The position numbers were made by a program, and so were the translations under genes. The notes below the pieces were generated by a model that was not told the DNA's origin, searched no databases, and saw only the letters and a list, made by a program, of their open reading frames with translations. From CAWBBA01 sp963741625 (lineage in GTDB: Bacteria; Desulfobacterota; Desulfomonilia; Desulfomonilales; Desulfomonilaceae): 64,000 bases of DNA. The DNA lies in NCBI GenBank assembly GCA_963741625.1, contig CAVUIT010000014.1:1-64000 (forward strand). The letters run 5' to 3'. Below, one piece after another: positions 1 to 7,710 of the stretch; positions within the stretch are counted from its first letter, which is position 1, and every line of letters begins with the position of its first letter.

Positions 1-1611
1 CCTGACGGCAAGCAAGCCTCCATGCTTCTTGATAATGGAATATGAGGTTGCCAGGCCCAGGCCGGTGCCCGTTTTTTTCGTGGTGAAATACGGGTCAAAT
101 ATCTTGGGTATGTTTGCCGGGGATATGCCTTCACCATGATCAGCAACACTTACCCTTACATATTTTCCCTCTTTCAATCGGAGTCGCTGGTCCTTGCCGA
201 TAGACACGTTTTTTGCCCGTATCAGTACGATCCGCCGTCTGGCATTGCCTGGAGGGCATTAATCACAAGGTTGTTGACCACTTGGCTTATTTGCCCCTCA
301 TCCATTTCCGCAGACCAGAGGTTTTCAGGTACATGCAACTCACAGCGTCCGTTTGACCCTTGAACAGCAAAGCTTGCGCAATCACTGAGCAGTTGTGATA
401 TGCTGGAAGCGCTCTTTACAGGAGCTCCACCTTTGGAAAATGTGAGCAGTTGATGGGTCAAATCTTGCGCTCTCCTGCCTGCCTTGACAGCAGCCTCGAA
501 TCTCTGAATGGATGATTCGCTCAGGTTGGAATTGGTCTTACCCAGACTGATATTTCCAAGCATTGCCGTCAACAGGTTGTTAAAATCGTGAGCTATGCCT
601 CCTGCCAGCACTCCTAGAGATTCGAGTTTCTGTGCTTTTAGAATCTCCTCCTCCATTCTCTTTTTTTCCGAAATATCTCTTTTCAACCACCACAAGCTAA
701 TTAATTCTCGATCCTTCGGATTTCCTATGAGGGTATATTCAAACCGTTTCGCCGCGCTTTGCAAACCAGTTTCTTTCGCTTCAAATGAAAAAGGTGCATA
801 GCCCCTCTGAATCCATTTTTCATACAAATCCCGCATTCTTGATTGGGCCGGGAGGAGCCTGCCCAGGGAACTTGTATCAGCACTTGTATGTCCCGCGTTC
901 ATACATCTTCCCGAATTCATCATTTCCGTCAATGAGACCGCATCCAAAATCTTGTCCAAGCGCTGTTCGATTGGCAGGTCATCGGACAATGGCGACAAAA
1001 GTCAAACTCGGCTATGCCTATAGGGAAAATCTCGACCAGTTTCTTGTATTTTTGTATGGTGACGAGTTCCTTCTGTGCTGTCAGATTCTCTATCTGGATC
1101 AGCACCAGCTGATCTCCACCAAGCCTTATGGTGCGCAAATGGACTCGGCCCCAAATCTCAGCATCTCTATTTGAAGTTTTCTCTCCCGCACCTCGGGTCT
1201 TCTGGCCGCAAAAACCTTTTCCAAAAGCACTCCGAAACGCGGGCCTGTTGATGATCTGGAAAAAGCCACGATAACTCGCGTCCAACCGGGTCCAATCCAT
1301 CTATCAGGCTTAAGAACGCTCTGTTGGCAAATTCTATGGTGTGAACGACCGATCAAGAGAGTAGGTGTGGACATACTGAAGGAGCTTGCCGAAACTGGCA
1401 AACCCGACCCTGCGCAGGTCAAAGCTCCCAGAGGAGGTGACATCCTTTGAAAACAATGAGTTCAAATCGATGGTTTCAGTGCGTTCAGGTGTCAGTCCAG
1501 AAATATGAACCGGGGATGCTCCGATTTTGAGGGTAAATGCAGCAACTTGGCATGTTTCGTGACTCCTTGGCTTTTGTCCTTGGAGTTATCATAGTTGTCA
1601 TGCACGGACAT
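1..1611 (-). pseudogene. PAS-domain sensor histidine kinase, multiply frameshifted, 3' end outside window
   Basis: A sensor kinase can be read from ATG 1611 (GAGG 8 nt upstream) off the left edge, but only by crossing six single-base losses near 1508, 1344, 1171, 1141, 998 and 233. In order it shows an N-terminal region, a PAS-like domain (HTIEFANRAFLSLIDG), a second sensory segment, an H-box with phospho-acceptor His (GGIAHDFNNLL), an N-box (NNLVINALQAMPDGG) and the ATP-lid motifs DHGEGI and GTGLGLATSYSIIKKHGG. It would autophosphorylate and pass phosphate to a response regulator that is not seen here. No hydrophobic segment is visible, so it is probably cytosolic. All six breaks are losses of one base in a short run, so sequence error is as likely as gene decay. 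The longest unbroken piece is 222-998. Confidence 0.8.
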
Positions 1612-1731
1612 TAATTAGCCTCACCCTGCTTTGGTGAGAGATTGCGGTCACCAGAGCCAAGAAGATTACTGTCGCGTTCATTAAATTGGGTTGCCAAAAG
1701 AGAAACTGTTAACATCTGAAATATCCGTGGC

Positions 1732-1916
1732 TTACAGCTTTAAGTTCGGCATCTGACTTGTTAAACGTGACACTAACTCCTTCAAGTCCGAACTCGTTTT
1801 TGCCAATTGGGGAAGGAGCTGACACAACAAGCTATTTTGAATCCTGAGGATTTCGGAATCTCGTCTATTCTTCTCATCATCTCCTCCACTTCGTCGGGTT
1901 CCGGAGCAGCGCCCAT
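1732..1916 (-). CDS. small helical protein (~61 aa), one frameshift
   Basis: ATG 1916 is preceded by GGGAGG at 8 nt. It reads MGAAPEPDEVEEMMRRIDEI, then needs one extra base near 1857 to continue as SEILRIQNSLLCQLLPQLAK and on to the stop at 1732. The joined product is about 61 aa, highly charged, and predicted to be almost entirely helical with heptad-like leucines, so possibly a small coiled coil. I do not recognise a family. The strong ribosome site and the smooth join across the break argue that it is real. It lies 120 bp upstream of the kinase on the same strand. Confidence 0.45.
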
Positions 1917-2676
1917 AATAAGAACCTCCCAGAGACCGTGGTGGACTCAAGCATTGGCATGGCCGTTCGTTTGTTTGATTGCACGCTCTCGCCTACCCGC
2001 GAATTAGTCCTACTGCTCTGCGTGCTTGTTCATCTCCCCTGAACGCTCGCAAGAGATGAGGAACTTGGAAACACATTCATTGGCCGCTTTAGTGTTCCAA
2101 CACTGGTGGAACGGTATGGTCACTTGGTATCGGTCTCCCTGACAACACCCTTTGGCGGGGCAACCCCAGCATCAGAATCAACACGATGATCGATAGCCCT
2201 CTGATCAGCCCACATGGTTTGGTATTGCACCCTGGCTTCCTTCTCTGAGCCCTGAAGAGATTGGCGCCATGGGATACACCGCAGCTTTAAGCGGGTAAAC
2301 ATGTCCCCCGAAGGTTTTTTATGGGCTTCGTGTGAGATTGACTCCCCCTGAGTTTATGGTTGCTCACAATCGACGGATGTCGATGGCAATTAGCGTGACT
2401 ACCTCACAGACTTTAGCAATTCCGTAACCAAGATATTGCCGGGGTCGCAGAGCAACCTGAAAAGGCGTTAAAACTAGTATGTTAATAGTTGGTTCCGAGA
2501 ATAAATATGAGTTGAGAATCTTCTCGGTGTTACCTGGCACAATGGGTTAGCATGACCCTTGAATCGCTGCCTAGCCGAAAATGGTGTGATTTATAGCATT
2601 GAGACTGGGGCGAATTGACCTAATAAGAGATGCTCATTGGTCTCTTGATCCAGGAGGCCGAGGAATGTACAGGCTC
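1917..2676. other. gene-free stretch
   Basis: Short open frames on the - strand (for example 2120-2302) have no ribosome site and no recognisable motif. No tRNA, hairpin terminator or repeat was seen. Because neighbouring genes are frameshifted, a broken gene could be hidden here, but I could not assemble one. Confidence 0.3.
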
Positions 2677-2904
2677 TCAGCTAGCCTTTTCTTTTTCGAC
2701 AAAAGCCTTCGTTATGATACTGTCTGCCAGCGTTGTGCGCTCGTAAAGCTGCAAGTCAGAGATCATATTGGCATCAAACAACTTCCTCAAGACCAGCTCC
2801 AGCTGTGTGGAAGTCAGGCCGTATCTTTCCATTAAGACGGTATCCCCCATACCTGCAACAACATCCGCTGCAATCGCTTTTCCCTTAATAGTTCGCTTGG
2901 CCAT
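2677..2904 (-). CDS. small conserved protein, paralogue A (75 aa)
   Basis: ATG 2904 has a strong purine-rich site (GGAGGGGGGC) just upstream. The protein starts MAKRTIKGKAIAADVVAGMG and carries the pattern G-M-x-D-x-x-L-M-x-x-Y-x-L-T-x-x-Q-L, then L-R-K-L-F-D-A-x-x-I and a C-terminal helix AFVEKEKA. The same layout is in the gene at 3574-3825, so these are paralogues. The helical pattern suits a small DNA- or protein-binding module. I do not know a characterised function. Similar short modules occur in Desulfobacterota proteins as far as I recall, which a profile search could confirm. Confidence 0.65.
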   Translation of the reverse strand: MAKRTIKGKAIAADVVAGMGDTVLMERYGLTSTQLELVLRKLFDANMISDLQLYERTTLADSIITKAFVEKEKAS

Positions 2905-3573
2905 GATGCCCCCCTCCAGAAACGCAGTGTCGTTATTTTCCCACATACTTAGAAGCAATGGAAATAAAATCAACACGGGGGTCGGTTCAAAAGGGTCAGC
3001 GTTTAAGACACTGAACAAGGCGCACACTGAGGATCACTTTACCTGCCAGGGTCATCTTCTCAGAGTGGTGCTGTGGCTTTTTACTTGGTGCATTTCAGCG
3101 AACAGGAATAGTGAACATGCCACACGTACGGCACCTTCTAGTTTCTCACTGTGAAAGACAAGAAAATCTGCAGATGTCCAGTACCGAAAGAGGGCTCTTG
3201 TCCAGGTGTCCCCGACAAGGTATGTTGTTGAAACATAAAGAGGTTCCTTGTAGACACTTCTCTTTGTGATGGTGATCTGCGCAAGGAGAAGGGCGTCCGG
3301 CATTCATGCCTGAGCAGTGGTAAGGAAGGAAGTGTGGTTCTTCGCGGGCAATATTGGACTGGGCAATCATCCACCGTGAGATCGAGTGAATCTCCCGCCA
3401 CCCTCCCCGTGTGCCGCATGAAAGAGGGGTTGTAATCTTCGTCTCCCCCCTTGGCAGCCGCTCTTCCTGGACTGACAAGAAGGACTTGCAATTTGGCACT
3501 GCGCGGGCCAGAATGACATCGGCAAGAGGAATCCTCGCCTACAGTTTGCGTAACGATGACAGGAGGGCGCTGC
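2905..3573. other. spacer between the divergent paralogues
   Basis: About 670 bp separate the two divergent paralogues. Open frames on both strands (for example 3146-3499 on the - strand) lack ribosome sites and recognisable content. The spacer should contain the promoters of both flanking genes, but no clear -35/-10 pair stood out. Confidence 0.3.
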
Positions 3574-3825
3574 GTGGAATCGCAGAAGCGAAAGGTCAAA
3601 GCGAGGGAGTTTGTGGCAGATCTTCGCAGTGGAATGGATGACGATGCTTTAGCAGGGAAGTACACCCTCACTCGTGATCAATTTCATAAGCTGCTGCGGA
3701 TGGCCGTCGACGCCGGTCTAATTACCTCAGACGAGTTGTATTCACGTATTTCTCACTCAAAAACAGCCGTGACTAGGGCTTTCTTGGAAATACAGGAAGC
3801 AGTCCGAACTCGGCCGCAGTTCTGA
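3574..3825 (+). CDS. small conserved protein, paralogue B (83 aa)
   Basis: An upstream ATG at 3556 is in frame, but AGGAGG at 3561-3566 lies 7 nt before GTG 3574, so GTG 3574 is the better start. It gives MESQKRKVKAREFVADLRSG. The core DLRSGMDDDALAGKYTLT, then LLRMAVDAGLIT and ELYSRISHS, aligns with paralogue A at 2677-2904. The helix AFLEIQEA ends the homologous part. Function unknown. The start choice matters because the longer form would add residues absent from the paralogue. Confidence 0.65.
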   Translation: MESQKRKVKAREFVADLRSGMDDDALAGKYTLTRDQFHKLLRMAVDAGLITSDELYSRISHSKTAVTRAFLEIQEAVRTRPQF

Positions 3826-3943
3826 AGGTTCCGATAACTGAAGGGCCAAGCGAGTTACACTCCGCGGCCTCGGTTACAGCGCAGAAAAGCCTGGTAACTG
3901 TAATTCAAGAGGCCTCTAGGGGAAGGTCGCCTTCTGAGATCCC

Positions 3944-4396
3944 TCATTTGCCCACCACGGTTTCCTTATGCTTTAGAGTTTCAGCAATAACCTGGGCCAG
4001 GAGATCCCTGTAATCTTGGTTTTCAGTGTTGACTACTTCCGCGTACTGTGCCTCGATAACCGTATTCTCAATATGGTAGGCTATGAGCAAAGCTTTCTCT
4101 TCTGGAAGTGAACCCCGCTGGAGGGTTTCAATACTCGATTTCGTCCTTGCAATAAACGACTTTATTGCATCCAGAGGTGTTGCCTTCCCCGCAGTGAACT
4201 GGTCCGGCTGAATGCATAAGTTCGATGAGTTTTCTTATTACCTCAGCATGAGCCTCCTCTTCTTGTGCGAGTGAGCCCCAAAACGTCAAATGTTGTGAGA
4301 ACTTTTCCGAACACAGGCGATAGAGTCTGCCACCGCCGTTTCAGCCTCAACCATAACACTGAGTGCTTTCAGAGGATTGCTTATATCCTGCTCCAT
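3944..4396 (-). pseudogene. ferritin-like / rubrerythrin-type di-iron protein, two compensating frameshifts
   Basis: ATG 4396 (GAGGGGG upstream) to TGA 3944 encodes about 150 aa if one base is added near 4325 and one removed near 4212. Shown: MEQDISNPLKALSVMVEAET, then YRLCSEKFSQHLTFWGSLAQ, EEEAHAEVIRKLIELM, a middle region, and IENTVIEAQYAEVVNTENQD. The E-x6-Y and E-E-x-x-H spacing fits the four-helix ferritin-like fold that binds a di-iron centre. There is no rubredoxin domain. Proteins of this type usually handle peroxide or iron in anaerobes. The two opposite shifts within 115 bp leave total length unchanged, which suits sequence error or very recent decay. Confidence 0.65.
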
Positions 4397-4903
4397 TGTG
4401 GGGCCCCCTCGACGTATCTCTTGTCTTCGATCTCTCTAAAAAGGTAACATGCTCAGTTCTTGAATGCCTAAACAATGAATCTTGGCAAAATTGTCTTGTT
4501 CGCCATTGATGTTCGCCAGAGTTCATAGAGCAAAGAAGCCCCAGATCTTCACCAAATTACAGGACGCTACAATGAAATTCAACAGGTTCTTTGACTTGGT
4601 GAGAGTGTCTCACGAGGGGCCGATTCAAACTCTCCTCAGGTTGTCTGTTTTTCTCGACGGAAAAGGGTGCATTCGACACGTTGTCCACACGTTCCGCTTT
4701 TGGCCCATTCATGATTCATCACGACCGCAGATGAATGACAGTAATATTGATGTACGGGACGTCTTCTTGGACTCTGTGTCCAGCTGCTGTGCCATATCAT
4801 CACGAGTAAGCCTGGAAGAATATCGAAATCATTGCCTTTAGGTACATAGTCTCTGCTATCTTCGTACTCTGTGCTTCTTGAGTTTCAATTTGGGGAGGTT
4901 CAC
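4397..4903. other. gene-free stretch upstream of the IHF-like gene
   Basis: An open frame at 4482-4841 (+) has no ribosome site and no recognisable domain, and the opposite strand gives nothing better. The stretch probably holds the promoters for the ferritin-like gene (-) and the IHF-like gene (+). Confidence 0.3.
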
Positions 4904-5202
4904 ATGACATTTACCAAGGCACTTATAGCAAAGAAAATAGCTGATGATTGCGGTTTTATGAAAGGTGAAGCCGTCGAGATCTTCGAGAAGATGCTCGACA
5001 TCATGAAGGCAAAGCTTGTTGCCGGGGAAGACGTTATGATGTCTGGATTCGGGAAATGGTCCGTGAAGTCTAAGCATGCCAGAAAGGCAGGAACCCTAAG
5101 ACTGGAGAGCCGATGGTGTTGGATGCCCGTAGGGTCGTGACCTGGAGTTATTCGCCGGTGCTCAAGAGTGCCATGAATGGGACCAAGTCTGTTCCCAAAT
5201 GA
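4904..5202 (+). pseudogene. ihfA: integration host factor alpha / HU-type DNA-bending protein, one frameshift
   Basis: ATG 4904 follows GGGGAGG. The first 60 residues (MTFTKALIAKKIADDCGFMK, then MSGFGKWSVKSKHARK) are intact. One base is missing near 5083 (AAA read as AA). Restoring it gives GRNPKTGEPMVLDARRVVTW and a stop at 5202, for about 99 aa, the normal length. The basic arm motif R-N-P-x-T-G is typical of IhfA/HU and its Pro intercalates into bent DNA. IHF assists sigma-54 activators, so an intact copy would matter for the sigma-54 promoters at 37.8 and 40.4 kb. Without correction the product loses its arm. Confidence 0.8.
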
Positions 5203-5337
5203 AAGCGTTTCCCTTTGATGCCGTGAGATCCTTTTTGAAGCTTGACAGACCTCCTCTACAACCTGGATTCTGACAGAAAATCCATTCAAAATCTGGACCG
5301 GGTTTGGGGGTAGGTCGGGAAAAGGTAGTTTCCAGAA

Positions 5338-7521
5338 ATGAAAGCCCTACGCAAAAGCATTGCCGTCAAAATCGCTCTGTTGGTTCTCGGCAGCACTTGC
5401 CTCGTCCTGGCTCTAGTCCTTGGGATCAATTACGGCAGGTCCAGGGAGTTAATCAGGCAAGAGGCTGAGAATAGCGCACTAAATCTAACGTCATCTCTTG
5501 CCAGGGAGATCGAACAGGACTTTCTTTTGGTGGCTCAAGCAGTGGACGATTTGTCTGCTTTCCTGGAGGCAAGCACCTGGGATGAGCAGGACCTAATCAA
5601 TCATATCAAACGAACGCTGACCAGAAATGGGAGAATATTCGGATCCACTGTGGCTTTCTTGCCCTATGCGTTTGAACCGCATCTGGAGAGATTTGCTCCC
5701 TATTTTTTCAGGGCAGAAGGAGGAATCAAGTTCGAGCAGCTTGGAACTGATTCGTACGATTACTTTTCCAAGGACTGGTTTCGCGCTCCTGTTAAGCTGA
5801 GACAGGCTATATGGACAGACCCGTACTTTGATGAAGGCGGGGGCAATATACCCATGATCACGTATGCATGCCCCATGTTCGACAAGCAGAAGGAAGACTC
5901 AATAGAGCCCATAGGGGCGGTCGTAACGGCTGACATCTCTTTGAAGCGCTTGAATGATCTTACCAATGCCAAGCAGGTCTATGAGACAGGATTCCTGTCG
6001 GTGATCTCGGACAAAGGGACGTTTGTCACCAATCGAAATCCTAACCGGGTCATGCGCACGACGATTTTCGATGCTGCAGATGAAGCTGGACATCCACAAG
6101 CCAAGCAATATGCGGCAGCCATGCTGACCGAGGAATCGGGTTTCTACGACATTGGTCCGGGCTTGACAGGCATCGATTCATATTTGGTCTTCGCGAGAAT
6201 AAACCCGCCCGGGTGGACGCTAGCTGCCGTGCTGCCGAAGAAGGAACTGTTCGCCGAGGTCGAGGCCCTGTTTCAAACGACAATCCTCCTGGCTGGGATT
6301 GGTATTGTATTGCTTGTGATTGCTTCGGTCCTTGTTGCACGCTCCATTAGCAGCCCCCTGCAACGCATGGTCGGTGAAACGGTCAAGGTGGCCGCGGGTG
6401 ATCTTGATATCGACTTGAAAGATATTCGATCCAAGGACGAGGTGGGCCAGCTGGCACGGGCCTTCACCCGAATGACAGAAGGATTGAAGGACAGAGACCG
6501 CATAAAGGACACGTTCGGTCGCTATTTGACGCAGGAGGTGGTCAAGCGACTTCTTGACTCTAAAGACGGTCTCGAACTCGGTGGAGAAATAAGGGAGCTT
6601 TCCATCATGATGTCGGATCTGAGAGGGTTCACGGCCCTCACGTCGACGATGAGCCCCGAGCAGGTGATTAAGTTTCTTAATCGATATTTAGGTAGGATGG
6701 TAGACATCATATTGGACCACCGTGGGATAATTGATGAGATCATTGGAGATGGTATTCTGGCCTTTTTTGGCGCACCGGAACCCCTGGAAAATCATCCGGA
6801 GCTGGCCGTCGCGTGCGCCCTGAACATGCAATTGGCTATGGAAGAGATAAACGGCCAAAATGAGGCCGATGGTTTGCCTCATCTCGAAATGGGAGTGGCC
6901 GTCAACACGGGCCAGGTTGTGGTGGGGAACATTGGGTCGGAAAAACGAGCCAAGTACGGGGCGGTCGGAGCACAAGTCAACTTTACCGGAAGAGTGGAAT
7001 CCTTTACCGTAGGCGGGCAAGTTCTGATCAGTAGGGGCACGTATGAGCGCCTCTCTGAAAAACTCGATGTGAGACAAATTCTCGAAGTTGAAATGAAAGG
7101 AGTGCCTGGAAAGGTCAAACTCTACGACGTGAAGGGCATTGATGGTTCCTATGCGGCCTATCTGAGCGACAGAGATGAGACATTGAACCCGCTGGGTGAC
7201 GGGATAGCAGTTCAGGTGTTTCGTTTGGACCAGAAAATGATGTCCGGAAAAGGGGAAAACGGCCATATTATATACGCTTCACTCACTTCGGCGAAGGTGT
7301 TGTTCGAGGAAGCGATCTCACCGTGGGAAGACATAAGAATGGTGATGGAGCGGAATCCTGCGAGTCAAGTAGCCCCAGAAATCTACGGAAAGGTGATCTC
7401 GGTGGCCGACACTGAGAGTGGCATCGAAGGTGTTGTGCGTTTCACATCAGTTTCTTCGGACGCATATAAAATGCTGAGGCGATCAATTGGCTCAGGTCGG
7501 TCTTCGGAGCCGAGTGCATAG
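5338..7521 (+). CDS. membrane Cache-HAMP class III adenylate/guanylate cyclase
   Basis: The 727-aa protein has a membrane helix at about 11-31, an extracytoplasmic double-Cache sensor at about 40-305, a second helix at about 316-336, HAMP at about 336-390 and a class III cyclase domain at about 415-600. Both metal-binding Asp residues are present (MMSDLRGFT, about residue 427; IIGDGILAFFG, about 471), as are the transition-state Asn and Arg (QVNFTGRVE). The usual Y-T-x-x-G-D signature before that Asn reads YGAVGAQVN, so base specificity cannot be inferred. A C-terminal extension of about 110 aa follows. It probably makes a cyclic nucleotide in response to a small extracellular ligand. It stands alone on this strand and converges on the transporter at 7702-10362. 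Confidence 0.88.
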   Translation: MKALRKSIAVKIALLVLGSTCLVLALVLGINYGRSRELIRQEAENSALNLTSSLAREIEQDFLLVAQAVDDLSAFLEASTWDEQDLINHIKRTLTRNGRIFGSTVAFLPYAFEPHLERFAPYFFRAEGGIKFEQLGTDSYDYFSKDWFRAPVKLRQAIWTDPYFDEGGGNIPMITYACPMFDKQKEDSIEPIGAVVTADISLKRLNDLTNAKQVYETGFLSVISDKGTFVTNRNPNRVMRTTIFDAADEAGHPQAKQYAAAMLTEESGFYDIGPGLTGIDSYLVFARINPPGWTLAAVLPKKELFAEVEALFQTTILLAGIGIVLLVIASVLVARSISSPLQRMVGETVKVAAGDLDIDLKDIRSKDEVGQLARAFTRMTEGLKDRDRIKDTFGRYLTQEVVKRLLDSKDGLELGGEIRELSIMMSDLRGFTALTSTMSPEQVIKFLNRYLGRMVDIILDHRGIIDEIIGDGILAFFGAPEPLENHPELAVACALNMQLAMEEINGQNEADGLPHLEMGVAVNTGQVVVGNIGSEKRAKYGAVGAQVNFTGRVESFTVGGQVLISRGTYERLSEKLDVRQILEVEMKGVPGKVKLYDVKGIDGSYAAYLSDRDETLNPLGDGIAVQVFRLDQKMMSGKGENGHIIYASLTSAKVLFEEAISPWEDIRMVMERNPASQVAPEIYGKVISVADTESGIEGVVRFTSVSSDAYKMLRRSIGSGRSSEPSA

Positions 7522-7688
7522 CGTTACAAGGTCAATTTGCCTGTGGACGTTTCTGAGAGTTTCCGATCTGGCCCGGACTATTCGGCCGAATGGACTGCAA
7601 TGATGGCTCTTCTAGCGTGCTCGTCTCCGCAACAGCTCTGCAATAGGCAGCCTTCGAGGGTAGCTTTTGTGAAGCTATCAGTGAGATA

Positions 7689-7710
7689 TCATACTATTGA
7701 ATCAGTATGA
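7689..7710. terminator. short inverted repeat between convergent genes
   Basis: TCATACT and AGTATGA form a perfect 7-bp stem with an 8-nt loop. It overlaps the stop codon of the - strand transporter and lies about 170 bp past the cyclase stop. There is no clear T-tract, so it is at best a weak terminator. Confidence 0.3.

Noticed and set aside
4482..4841. A 119-codon + strand frame before the IHF-like gene
   Set aside because: No ribosome site, no recognisable motif and no neighbour logic.
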